Assembly: GCF_000379765.1 (NCBI RefSeq)
Contig: NZ_KB903461.1
Location: 1 to 45,813 of the forward strand
Reading direction: 5' to 3'
Length of the DNA: 45,813 nucleotides
Source of the DNA: Flexithrix dorotheae DSM 6795
GTDB lineage: Bacteria; Bacteroidota; Bacteroidia; Cytophagales; Flammeovirgaceae
A model generated the notes under the pieces. The model was given only the letters and a program-made list of their open reading frames with translations. It did not search any database and had not been told where the DNA came from. Positions 31,938-40,620 of the stretch are shown here, one piece after another; the first letter of the stretch is position 1; each line of letters opens with the position of its first letter. The translations under genes and the position numbers were made by a program.

Positions 31938-33097
31938 AAACAAGCATTCCTACAAGTATTTTCGTTTCGGCATGCCTAGGTATGTTGTTGTTTGGAATAA
32001 CTATGATAACCCTGGGTGCTGTTACCCTGGATATCCAGAGTAAATTTAGCCTAGATGCCGTATCTTCGGGCACTTTATTCGCCATACTTCCTTTTGGTAT
32101 TCTATCGGGATCGTTACTTTTTGGTCCGATCGCTGATCGCTTTGGATATAAGATTATTTTGGTGTTGGCATCTCTGGTAATCATTCTAGGTCTTGAGGGA
32201 ATTGCTTTTACCCATTCGGTTTTGGTTTTAAAGATCAGCGTATTTCTTTTCGGACTTGGAGGTGGTGCGATTAATGGCGCTGCCAATGGAGTAGTCTCTG
32301 ATATTTCCAATGATAACAGAGGTGCAAACCTAAGTGTTCTTGGTGTCTTTTTTGCAATTGGTGCTTTGGGCATGCCGTTTATCCTAGGGTTGCTTGATGA
32401 CCAGACATCCTATCAAACTGTACTTTCTTTTACAGGAGCCCTGGTGTTTTTATTTACCATAATTTTTACGGTTGTTAAATTTCCAAAACCGAAATTAGTA
32501 GAGGGAATTCCTTTAAAACGAATATTTCAATTGTTTAGAGATGACCTGTTGTTGATAATTGGACTTTTCCTTTTCTGTCAAAGTGGTTTCGAAACAATTC
32601 TAAATAACTGGACTACCACATTCCTTGTCAATTCCAAAGGGATATCAAACAGCAATGCGCTGTATGCATTGACTGTTTACGTAGGAGCTATGGCAGTCAT
32701 GAGGCTGGTACTTGGAAGCCTGTTAAGGAAATTTAGTACAAAAGCAATGGTGTTAATTTCTATTATCTTTTTATTAGTAGGTACATTATTGCTCTCTGTT
32801 ACAACTTCGTATGGTTTTGTATTAGCTGGATTAATTTTACTGGGCATGGGTTTGGCAGCTGGTTTTCCGGTAATGCTCGGAATGGTAGGAACAAGATATT
32901 CTGATATTTCCGGTACAGCTTTTAGTATTGTGATTTCAATTGCATTGATAGGAAGTGTTCTTTTAAATTATGGGATGGGGTCGCTCGTGGAATGGTCTGG
33001 GATCAGCAATCTTACTTTGCTATCCTTTATCCTATCAATTGTAATGCTTGTACTTATACTTTTTATTTTCAATAAAATTCAAATTAAAACTAAATAA
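31934..33097 (+). CDS. MFS transporter (sugar type)
   Basis: A 387-residue inner-membrane protein with about 12 hydrophobic helices. The loop 2-3 motif is GPIADRFGYK, the classical MFS signature. Length and overall look fit the FucP/NagP-like sugar permeases that Bacteroidota use with ROK kinases; the substrate is unknown. The start ATG overlaps the ROK stop, and the SIS gene begins 4 bp after its end. This puts uptake, phosphorylation and isomerisation on one transcript. Confidence 0.9.
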   Translation: MKTSIPTSIFVSACLGMLLFGITMITLGAVTLDIQSKFSLDAVSSGTLFAILPFGILSGSLLFGPIADRFGYKIILVLASLVIILGLEGIAFTHSVLVLKISVFLFGLGGGAINGAANGVVSDISNDNRGANLSVLGVFFAIGALGMPFILGLLDDQTSYQTVLSFTGALVFLFTIIFTVVKFPKPKLVEGIPLKRIFQLFRDDLLLIIGLFLFCQSGFETILNNWTTTFLVNSKGISNSNALYALTVYVGAMAVMRLVLGSLLRKFSTKAMVLISIIFLLVGTLLLSVTTSYGFVLAGLILLGMGLAAGFPVMLGMVGTRYSDISGTAFSIVISIALIGSVLLNYGMGSLVEWSGISNLTLLSFILSIVMLVLILFIFNKIQIKTK

Positions 33098-33101
33098 GAA
33101 A

Positions 33102-33863
33102 ATGTTAGCAAAACAATGGCTTAACAACGCTCGAGATGTAATGAATAAAATCGAGGATACGCAACTTGATAACATCCGTAAAGCTGCGGAAATTATGGCA
33201 GATAGTATAGAATCAGGTAGATGGGTTCACACCTTTGGTTGTGGACATGCCACTATTCCCATTGAAGAAATGTATCCGCGTATCGGTGGTTTTGTTGGAT
33301 TTCACCCAATCATCGAATTACCGCTTACCTTTTTCACCCGTATTACTGGCGAAATGGGAGTTCATCAATTTTTGTTCCTGGAGCGTGCAGAAGGATATGG
33401 GGTTGAAATTATGAAGGGGTACAACTTTGATTCACGAGATACCATGTGGATATTTTCACACACCGGTATCAATAATGTGAATATAGATGTGGCGCTGGAA
33501 GCGAAAAAAAAAGGAATGAAAGTAATTGCATTTGGTTCTGTGTCCGAAGCAAAAGGAAAAAGCACCCGGCATTCTTGTGGGAAAACAATTTTTGATATTG
33601 CTGATCATGTGGTAGATTCTTGTGCCCCCCTGGCTGATGCCTCAGTGACCTTAAAAAATCATGAAGACAAAGTTGGACCTGTTTCAACCATGGCATTTAT
33701 TACATGTGTCTGGATGACGGTTACCACCGTTGCTGAAATTTTGGCTGATCGTGGTTTCAAACTACATATTCACCCTTCTCACAATGCGCCAGGCAGTAAT
33801 TCCCCAAAGGAAAGATTAGATGGAGCACTAGCAGAATACAAACGTAGGATTGCTGGAGTGTAA
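33102..33863 (+). CDS. SIS-domain sugar isomerase/phosphosugar-binding protein
   Basis: A 253-residue protein starting at ATG 33102, which leaves 4 bp after the MFS stop; an in-frame upstream start inside the MFS gene is unlikely. The SIS fold shows GRWVHTFGCGH (about 41-51), a serine/threonine loop FSHTGINNVNIDVALEAKKKGMKVIAFGS, and the end IHPSHNAPGS. It matches the UPF0309-like SIS proteins. The family binds or isomerises phosphosugars. It is not MurQ: the MurNAc-6-P etherase signature is absent as far as I can see. A stem-loop terminator follows, ending the DeoR-controlled block. Confidence 0.85.
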   Translation: MLAKQWLNNARDVMNKIEDTQLDNIRKAAEIMADSIESGRWVHTFGCGHATIPIEEMYPRIGGFVGFHPIIELPLTFFTRITGEMGVHQFLFLERAEGYGVEIMKGYNFDSRDTMWIFSHTGINNVNIDVALEAKKKGMKVIAFGSVSEAKGKSTRHSCGKTIFDIADHVVDSCAPLADASVTLKNHEDKVGPVSTMAFITCVWMTVTTVAEILADRGFKLHIHPSHNAPGSNSPKERLDGALAEYKRRIAGV

Positions 33864-33873
33864 TCGTGATGGC

Positions 33874-33926
33874 TACTGACTGGGAGGGTATAAATCATTA
33901 TAAAAGTTTCCCAGTCAGTATTTTTT
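33874..33926 (+). terminator. Rho-independent terminator after SIS gene
   Basis: TACTGACTGGGA (33874-33885) and TCCCAGTCAGTA (33909-33920) form a perfect 12-bp stem followed by a run of T (33921-33926). It ends the operon GH9-ROK-MFS-SIS. Confidence 0.9.
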
Positions 33927-33953
33927 AGTTAATGAATTAAATTTTTGGAGAAG

Positions 33954-34838
33954 ATGAAGCAATTAAAAGTTGGAATAGAAAACGGTACTAAATTACTAAT
34001 GATTCATGCTGATGACGCAGGGTTGTCCCATTCGCATAATTTGGCCACTATTCAATTGCTGGAGAGAGGAACGATTAACTCCTATAGCATGATGGTTCCT
34101 TGTGCATGGTTTTATGAAATGGCAGAATATGCATTAGCCAATCCACAATATGACTATGGTATTCATTTAACTCTTACTTGTGAATGGAAAAACTATAAAT
34201 TTAGCCCGGTACTTCCAGTTTCTGAGGTTCCAACATTGGTAGATGAAAATGGATTTTTTTTTAGAAAACGAGACCAGTTGAAGGATCGGGCCAACATCGA
34301 AGAAATCAGAGGTGAACTTGAAGCACAAATCAACCGTGCCCTCAATTTAGGTTTAAGGCCGACTCACCTTGATTCGCACATGTATAGTGTAGGTTCGGAC
34401 AATCGAATCTTTCAGGTTTATAAAGCACTTGAAGAAAAGTACAGCATCCCAGTTTTAATTAACACAGAATTATTGTCAATGGTAGGTCTCGATCCTGCCA
34501 TTGCTGTAAATGAGGATGACTTTACCATCGACAAAGTGCACTTTGGTGATTTTGAACAATTTAAAAATGGCCGTTTAAAAGATTACTATGATCATCTTTT
34601 AAATAACCTGGGAGAGGGAATCAACCTACTACAAATTCACCCGGCATTTGATGATTCGGAAATGCAAGGTATCACAGTTGACCATCCCAATTTCGGATCG
34701 AAATGGCGTCAAATAGATTTTGATTTTTTTCATGAATTAGAAAAAGCAACATTCGCGAAAAAAGGGATTGATTTAATTACCTGGAAGGAAATTAAAGGGT
34801 TGTCAAATAAAAAAATGGGAGGGTTGACATTGGTTTGA
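33954..34838 (+). CDS. YdjC/ChbG-type carbohydrate deacetylase
   Basis: A 294-residue protein from ATG 33954 (TTG 33945 is less likely). The metal site shows HADDAG (about residues 19-24), YGIHLTLTCEW and HLDSHMYS, the aspartate and histidines of the YdjC fold (PF04794). ChbG from E. coli removes an acetyl group from chitobiose-6-phosphate and related sugars, so a mono-deacetylation of an N-acetyl sugar is the best guess. No signal peptide is present, so it acts in the cytoplasm after uptake. It has its own start after the terminator, yet its place between sugar-processing genes argues for a shared pathway. Confidence 0.85.
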   Translation: MKQLKVGIENGTKLLMIHADDAGLSHSHNLATIQLLERGTINSYSMMVPCAWFYEMAEYALANPQYDYGIHLTLTCEWKNYKFSPVLPVSEVPTLVDENGFFFRKRDQLKDRANIEEIRGELEAQINRALNLGLRPTHLDSHMYSVGSDNRIFQVYKALEEKYSIPVLINTELLSMVGLDPAIAVNEDDFTIDKVHFGDFEQFKNGRLKDYYDHLLNNLGEGINLLQIHPAFDDSEMQGITVDHPNFGSKWRQIDFDFFHELEKATFAKKGIDLITWKEIKGLSNKKMGGLTLV

Positions 34839-34857
34839 AAAATTAAATTTAAGGAAT

Positions 34858-35490
34858 ATGACCAATATACTTATAGCCGATGACCATCAGGTATTTATTG
34901 ATGGATTAAAGGCTCTTCTGGAAAATGAAAAAGATATTTGTGTAGTTGGTGAAGCTAAGAACAGGGAAGAAGTGTTAGACTATTGCAGTTCTTTCCATGT
35001 TGATTTGGTAATAATTGACATTAATACGCCCGTGATGGGGGGGGTAAAGGTATCGAAGGAATTGTCAAAAAGATTTCCTGGTATAAAGATCCTGGGTCTT
35101 TCAATGTGTAGTGATATGGATTACATATCAGGTATTTTAAAAGCAGGTGCAGTTGGTTATATTCTGAAAAACACAGGAAAGGAAAGTTTGGCGGAAGGAA
35201 TTAACACTATTCAGGCTGGTGCAAATTACCTAGGAATGGAGGTTCGTGCCACTCTTTTGAAAGAATTTACGCCCACTCCATCTCATCAATACATCGAAAA
35301 GCTATCAGGGCGGGAAATTGAAGTATTAGAAAGTATTGCCTCCGGCCTTACTACACTTGAGATCGGTGAAAAATTATTCATTAGCAAGAACACCGTTGAA
35401 ACTCACCGAAAAAATCTATTGTATAAACTGATGGCCCGTAATACTGCAGAATTAATTAATAATGCCTTTAGACATCGAGTAATGCAGTGA
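34858..35490 (+). CDS. NarL/LuxR-type response regulator (orphan)
   Basis: A 210-residue regulator with a receiver domain (1-120; Asp54 in VIIDINTPVMGG as phospho-acceptor, acidic pair ADD near residue 8-10, lysine in LKNTG) and a C-terminal LuxR-type helix-turn-helix (about 145-205; LSGREIEVLESIASGLTTLEIGEKLFISKNTVETHRKN). It begins 20 bp after the deacetylase, so it may be co-transcribed. No histidine kinase is encoded nearby, so its partner is elsewhere. A regulator inside this gene set suggests control of the downstream SusC/SusD genes, but no binding site was found. Confidence 0.92.
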   Translation: MTNILIADDHQVFIDGLKALLENEKDICVVGEAKNREEVLDYCSSFHVDLVIIDINTPVMGGVKVSKELSKRFPGIKILGLSMCSDMDYISGILKAGAVGYILKNTGKESLAEGINTIQAGANYLGMEVRATLLKEFTPTPSHQYIEKLSGREIEVLESIASGLTTLEIGEKLFISKNTVETHRKNLLYKLMARNTAELINNAFRHRVMQ

Positions 35491-35805
35491 AATTAATCGG
35501 GGTTAAAGTTTGCCTTGACAGGAAGTTAAGTCTAAAACGCTTTCTGATAACGGTTGCAAATCAAAATGGTCAGTAAATAGTAAAATATCATTTTATTTTA
35601 GTTCTCCACGTCACAAAATTTAATTGTCTATAAAAAATTAGTGTCTAAAACCACTTTCTCCTTTATGATAAACCCTTTGTGCTAAAAAAAGAAAATATCA
35701 ATTAGTGATATAGTGAACAATATTTTTTTAAAAAATACCAATTGTAATATTTCAACCGGTTTCAGGCCGGTTAACAACAACACAAATCTTGTAAATCAAA
35801 AAAAC
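35491..35805. other. Intergenic region before lipoprotein gene
   Basis: No gene is seen in these 315 bp. A small hairpin (AACCGG/CCGGTT, 35754-35772) sits about 35 bp before the lipoprotein start. In-frame GTG 35713 could extend the lipoprotein but the added residues are not signal-like. Confidence 0.4.
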
Positions 35806-36891
35806 ATGCATTCAAGTTATTTTAAATTTAAATTATGGAGAGAAGCTGGCTTCTTTCTTTTATTAGGGTTCATTTTTGCCAGTTGCATCGAAAGTCCGGA
35901 GCCAGGAGATAAAGAATCTGATACCCCAATTGTCAGCATAGACTATTCGGGTATGACCGTTAAGGAAAAGCATGACACTAAAAAAGAATCAATGCTATTG
36001 TATGCTATCGACCCGGTAGAAGAAGAAATTATTGATCGATGTTATTCGGTATTACTTGAGGGCCAAGCGAATGGAAAATGGATGGACGTAGAATTGGAAG
36101 ACCTCATGTCGCATGCTTTGCAAGAATCAAAAGGTGAATTGGTAAAGATGAATAAGAAAGGAGTTCAGGACAAGGAAATCTGGAATTTTCGTTCTCACCC
36201 ATCAAACGACCTTGGTGGTTTAATATCGTGGAGTGTATTTCAGGCTGTTACGGCCAATTACCTGGACTACGGAAGGGCTTTTCATTCAGGCATTGAGACC
36301 TTATATAAGGACAATGTAACAAAATATGGTGCAACTGTTTGGAACTTCAAAACCAAAATGAAGGAAGCAGAAGGAGAAGAAGCAGCGAGTATTCAATTCT
36401 CTAATATGGTTGATGAGTTGGAAGGTATATTATGGGAAAATCCTGATATCCATATTCAGGTGATATGTGAGCTTGTTCAGTTGCACTATAATTCTCATGG
36501 GGTTCGCTCTCCCAACGCAGTTCGCGAATACTTTTGGTTAATGATACAAAAAAATCTTAATCCCGATTACTGGTTAAGCCCGGTTAGATTTAATGATGAT
36601 ATTGCACCTTCTTCTCCCAACGGGTATGTTGACAACAACGCAAATAAAAGAGGCGATTATGGAAAACAAGTGGTCTTGGGAAATTCATACAATGACAGAG
36701 GAATAATATTTTGGTATGCGGCAACTCATGATACAGATCGGATTGAAAAAATGATTGAAGTGTGGAAATCAGATCCAGCCCGATTAAAAAAAGAGGACTA
36801 TAAGACTCTTAAAAATAAGGGTTATCTAAAATACACAAAGGTACATTCTAAGATGTACGATACTGTTTTAGCCTACCTTCCAAACAAATAA
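35806..36891 (+). CDS. Lipoprotein of unknown family
   Basis: A 361-residue protein from ATG 35806 with a lipobox FAS-Cys27, so it is lipid-anchored. I do not recognise the family. Visible traits: a charged mid-region with repeated Glu/Lys, NFRSHPSNDLGGLISWSVFQA (about 130-150), aromatic-rich VREYFWLMIQKNLNPDYWLSP (about 240-260) and a basic C terminus. No catalytic signature is evident. The gene lies between the orphan regulator and SusC, where surface glycan-binding proteins are often found, but it is not a SusE/SusF-like sequence by eye. A possible hairpin (36968-36994) follows. Confidence 0.75.
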   Translation: MHSSYFKFKLWREAGFFLLLGFIFASCIESPEPGDKESDTPIVSIDYSGMTVKEKHDTKKESMLLYAIDPVEEEIIDRCYSVLLEGQANGKWMDVELEDLMSHALQESKGELVKMNKKGVQDKEIWNFRSHPSNDLGGLISWSVFQAVTANYLDYGRAFHSGIETLYKDNVTKYGATVWNFKTKMKEAEGEEAASIQFSNMVDELEGILWENPDIHIQVICELVQLHYNSHGVRSPNAVREYFWLMIQKNLNPDYWLSPVRFNDDIAPSSPNGYVDNNANKRGDYGKQVVLGNSYNDRGIIFWYAATHDTDRIEKMIEVWKSDPARLKKEDYKTLKNKGYLKYTKVHSKMYDTVLAYLPNK

Positions 36892-37224
36892 CAAACAGTA
36901 ATATAAGATAGCAGTAGAGGCTAGATAAAAAAACAGGAATTCAGTGAGGTTACACATGAAAACCATTGACCTCAATATTATACTGATTGGGGTCACCATA
37001 CTATCAAGTTCCGATAATTCCTTCTGTCTTTTTAACGGCTAAAATTTAGATGATAATCTAAAATATGTCATGTCAAAATCCTCCCTAAGCTTTAGAAATC
37101 ACAGTTTTCAGTGATGTTTTTTTGCTGTTAAAAAGTAAAATTTGTTTATGGTCTGGTACATATAAAAATTATTTATTCATCACAGTGAGACCATTGTGAA
37201 AAGTTAAAAATTAAAATTAATAGC
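36892..37224. other. Intergenic region before SusC
   Basis: No gene is seen in these 333 bp. GACCTCAAT/ATTGGGGTC (36968-36976, 36986-36994) could form a 9-bp stem with one wobble pair but lacks a U-run. The SusC promoter is expected here; no clear operator was found. Confidence 0.4.
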
Positions 37225-40200
37225 ATGAAAAAAAAGCTACAAAATTACCTGTGGATATTAGGGTTTTTCCTTGTCCATAGTTCGCTCTTAGCGCAAAACA
37301 GTACGATATCAGGTACAGTTTTAAACGCGTCTGACAATGAGCCTCTTCCCGGAGTATCGGTGGTTATTCAAGGAAAATCTATAGGAACAGTTACGGATGT
37401 TGAAGGGAATTTTCGTCTTGAAGCAGAACCCACCGATGTGTTGCAGTTTAGTTACATTGGTATGAAAACTTATGAGCAGCAGGTGGGAAACAGGCAGTTT
37501 TTTGAAATCCAAATGATTGAGGATATCTCAAGTCTTGAAGAAATAGTGGTAGTGGGATACGGAACCCAAAATAAGACCGACCTCACTGGGGCTGTGGCTA
37601 CTGTTGACACTAAGGTGCTTGAAGGAAGACCTATACCAGATGTAGGTCGAGGTCTACAAGGCACAACCCCAGGGTTGAATATTACCATCCCTAGTGGTGA
37701 AGTTGGTTCAGATCCGATTATGAAAATTAGGGGTCAGATTGCTTCTTTTGCAGGAGGGTCTGAGCCACTTATATTGTTAGATAATGTGCAAATTCCTTCT
37801 ATTCAAATGGTTAATCCAGATGATATCGAATCAATCTCGGTATTAAAAGATGCAGCTTCTGCGTCCATATATGGAGCAAAAGCTGCTTTTGGGGTTATTC
37901 TGATTACCACAAAAAAAGGAGCAAAAAAGGAAAGTGTTAAGGTTTCATATTCAGGTAATCTTTCCTTCCAGAATATTTCTAAAAAAATGGAAATGGGGGA
38001 AATTGATGCCATGGAATATACGCTACATGCTTTTGAAAGGACAGGTGGCTCCGAAGCAGGTGCTTTTTGGAAAGTTACACGTGATGGATTTGAAAGAGCA
38101 AAGGAATGGCAAGAAAAATATGCTGATTTTGTTGGGCCAAATGATCCAATGTTATATGGTCGTGATTACTACAAAGATGCCAATGGAAGGAGGATTGGTT
38201 TAAGGATGTATGACCCCTATAATTATATTATCAATGAATGGGCTCCTACGCAGTTACATAACCTATCTGTGAGTGGATTGACCGGAAAGACTAATTATAA
38301 TATAGGTTTTGGTATCATGGATCAGAGTGGTATGAATAAGGCAGCTAAAGAAGATAATTTTAAGCGCTATAATGGGTCATTACAGTTGGGAACTCATATA
38401 AATGATTGGCTGAAAGTTAATGCTGGAGCAATCTACTCAAAGCGAGTAAAAAGCTATCCTTATGTAACCAGCTCTACAACAGTAGATCCTTGGTTATACT
38501 TATATCGATGGGCTGCTACATACCCTCTCACGACTGAAGGTGGTGAGAAAATCAAAAGTCCAGTTACAGAATATGCTGATGCAAATACAGCAATTCAAGA
38601 GACAAATTATTCTAGCTTTAACGGTGGGTTTGTTATTAATCCTACAAAAAATTGGGAAATTAAGTTTGATTATACGCATTCTAATCAGGATTACATCAAC
38701 AGGAGACCAGGTACCAGATTTTCCGCACGAGATTCCTGGTGGACTCCTGAGACAGCGGTATATGACGAAAATGGCGATCGTATATATGTAAACGATGCAG
38801 GTGAGGTAGTATCATCTACAACTCCTGGTGCCATTCCAGCATTTGAATTAACACATATAACCTATACGGCTCCAGGAGCTAACCCAGACCATATATACCG
38901 GGGAGTTCGAAATGATCAATGGAATACCATAAACATGTTCTCAACTTATGATCTATACCTCAACAATAATCAAAACCTCAGGTTCATGTTGGGAATGAAT
39001 AGGGTGGGGTACAAATGGGAAGACAGTTACGCCCAAAAGACAGAGTTGTCCGACATTAATAATCCACAGTTTAATTTGGCTACGGGTACTCAAACTTCTG
39101 GTGGAAATAAATACTGGGATTCCCAATTAGGATTCTTTGGCCGTATTAATTATAATTTCCGGGAGAAATATTTGCTAGAGGCAAACCTACGCTATGATGG
39201 AAGTTCTAAATTTCCTTCTGATCTCAAATGGAGGTGGTTTCCTTCTTTTTCGGCAGGTTGGCGCATAAACAAAGAATCATTTATGGATTGGAGCGAAGAT
39301 TTTCTTGATGAATTTAAAGTGAGAGCATCTTGGGGAAGTATAGGGGACCAATCTGTGGGAAATAATCTTTATGTCCCAACCATGAGTGGTTCATACAATA
39401 ATTGGTTGATTAATAATCAACGACCATACCAATATGGGACACCGGCAGCCGTTTCGAACTCAATTACATGGCAAGATATAGTAACCTTAGATTTTGGTCT
39501 TGATATTCGAACATTTGGAGGTGCACTGGGACTTTCATTTGATTGGTTTCAACGAGATACAAAAAATATGATTGTACCACAGGAAGGTATACCCGTCACA
39601 TTTGGTACAAGTGCCCCGCAGAGCAATTTAGGCGACCTGCGAACAAAGGGTGTAGAACTCCAGTTAGATTATAGGCATGTATTTGAAAATGGATTGGAAT
39701 TGAGTTTTGTAGCGACATTTGCTGATGCTGTTACTACTATTACAAAATACGGTACCTCTGAGAGCATCTATGCAAATTATGTAGGTAAAACCTATGGAGA
39801 AATTTGGGGGTATGAAACCGATGGGCTGTATCAGGCTAATGATTTTGCCTACGATAATAATGGTGAGTTGATCACTATTGATGTTGAAGGAGTTCCTATT
39901 TACCAATTAGCGGATGAAAATGCACCGACTCAAAACAAACTGCAAAGTGGGGGTTTTATGTTCGGGCCAGGTGATGTCAAGTTTAAGGATTTGAATGGTG
40001 ATGGAGTTATTGATTTTGGAACTAATACTGTTGGTAATGCTGGAGATCGCAAAGTAATCGGAAATTCGACACCTCGTTTTGAATACGGTTTTAGGATGGG
40101 GGCAGCTTATAAAGGCTTTGATTTAGGAGTGTTTCTTCAAGGTGTCGGGAAAAGGGAAATTTGGGGAAATGGATTCTTAGTTATTCCTGGTTATAACTCT

Positions 40201-40608
40201 GCAGATGGAGCTATGCCACAAGCAATCGCAGGTGATTTCTGGAAAGAAGATAGAACTGATGCCTTTTATCCCAGACCATGGAACCAGTGGAATAGTAATT
40301 CTACTAACAATATGCAGGTACAAAGCCGCTATTTACTGGATATGTCTTACTTAAGGATTAAGAACATTACCATTGGATATACCTTTCCTCAATCTGTAAC
40401 AGAAAGAGCAAAAATAACAAAGCTTCGTATTTACGGTGCGCTTGAGAACTTCTTTACTTTCGATAATTTAAGAGGGTTGCCAATAGATCCTGAGGTTATC
40501 TCCGGTTATTCTATGTGGAATACTTCAGGGTCGTATAATTTAGGGCGTACAGGTATGGGTGTCCCAGCTTTTAAAAGCGCTGCACTTGGTATCCAATTAA
40601 CCTTCTAA
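37225..40608 (+). CDS. susC-like: SusC/RagA-type TonB-dependent outer-membrane transporter
   Basis: A 1127-residue protein with a signal peptide (1-23, LLAQ). Next come a carboxypeptidase-D-like regulatory domain (about 27-110; ISGTVLNASDNEPLPGVSVVIQG), a TonB-box-like VVVGYGTQNKTDLTGAV near 112-130, a plug with PLILLDNVQI and the SusC signature SVLKDAASASIYGAKAAFGVILITTKKG (about 205-235), and a beta-barrel to the C-terminal aromatic LTF. SusC proteins import oligosaccharides together with a SusD lid. The SusD partner starts 12 bp downstream. This is the only complete transporter of this type in the window, and it belongs to the NamZ-side cluster, not to the arabinoxylan block. Confidence 0.96.
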   Translation: MKKKLQNYLWILGFFLVHSSLLAQNSTISGTVLNASDNEPLPGVSVVIQGKSIGTVTDVEGNFRLEAEPTDVLQFSYIGMKTYEQQVGNRQFFEIQMIEDISSLEEIVVVGYGTQNKTDLTGAVATVDTKVLEGRPIPDVGRGLQGTTPGLNITIPSGEVGSDPIMKIRGQIASFAGGSEPLILLDNVQIPSIQMVNPDDIESISVLKDAASASIYGAKAAFGVILITTKKGAKKESVKVSYSGNLSFQNISKKMEMGEIDAMEYTLHAFERTGGSEAGAFWKVTRDGFERAKEWQEKYADFVGPNDPMLYGRDYYKDANGRRIGLRMYDPYNYIINEWAPTQLHNLSVSGLTGKTNYNIGFGIMDQSGMNKAAKEDNFKRYNGSLQLGTHINDWLKVNAGAIYSKRVKSYPYVTSSTTVDPWLYLYRWAATYPLTTEGGEKIKSPVTEYADANTAIQETNYSSFNGGFVINPTKNWEIKFDYTHSNQDYINRRPGTRFSARDSWWTPETAVYDENGDRIYVNDAGEVVSSTTPGAIPAFELTHITYTAPGANPDHIYRGVRNDQWNTINMFSTYDLYLNNNQNLRFMLGMNRVGYKWEDSYAQKTELSDINNPQFNLATGTQTSGGNKYWDSQLGFFGRINYNFREKYLLEANLRYDGSSKFPSDLKWRWFPSFSAGWRINKESFMDWSEDFLDEFKVRASWGSIGDQSVGNNLYVPTMSGSYNNWLINNQRPYQYGTPAAVSNSITWQDIVTLDFGLDIRTFGGALGLSFDWFQRDTKNMIVPQEGIPVTFGTSAPQSNLGDLRTKGVELQLDYRHVFENGLELSFVATFADAVTTITKYGTSESIYANYVGKTYGEIWGYETDGLYQANDFAYDNNGELITIDVEGVPIYQLADENAPTQNKLQSGGFMFGPGDVKFKDLNGDGVIDFGTNTVGNAGDRKVIGNSTPRFEYGFRMGAAYKGFDLGVFLQGVGKREIWGNGFLVIPGYNSADGAMPQAIAGDFWKEDRTDAFYPRPWNQWNSNSTNNMQVQSRYLLDMSYLRIKNITIGYTFPQSVTERAKITKLRIYGALENFFTFDNLRGLPIDPEVISGYSMWNTSGSYNLGRTGMGVPAFKSAALGIQLTF

Positions 40609-40620
40609 ACTTTTAAAAAA

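Noticed and set aside
33048-33101. Upstream start for the SIS protein inside the MFS gene
   Set aside because: It would add a hydrophobic/basic tail read from MFS codons; ATG 33102 right after the MFS stop fits the family.
33102-33863. Assignment of the SIS gene as MurQ (MurNAc-6-P etherase)
   Set aside because: Attractive next to NamZ, but the sequence matches UPF0309-like SIS proteins and no MurQ signature was seen.
35535-35560. LacI-operator-like sequence before the lipoprotein gene (AACGCTTTCTGATAACGG)
   Set aside because: The halves are not complementary, so it is not a palindrome; similarity is only partial.
35713-35805. GTG 35713 as start of the lipoprotein
   Set aside because: ATG 35806 gives a normal-length lipoprotein signal with Cys27; the longer form would put the signal peptide too far inside.
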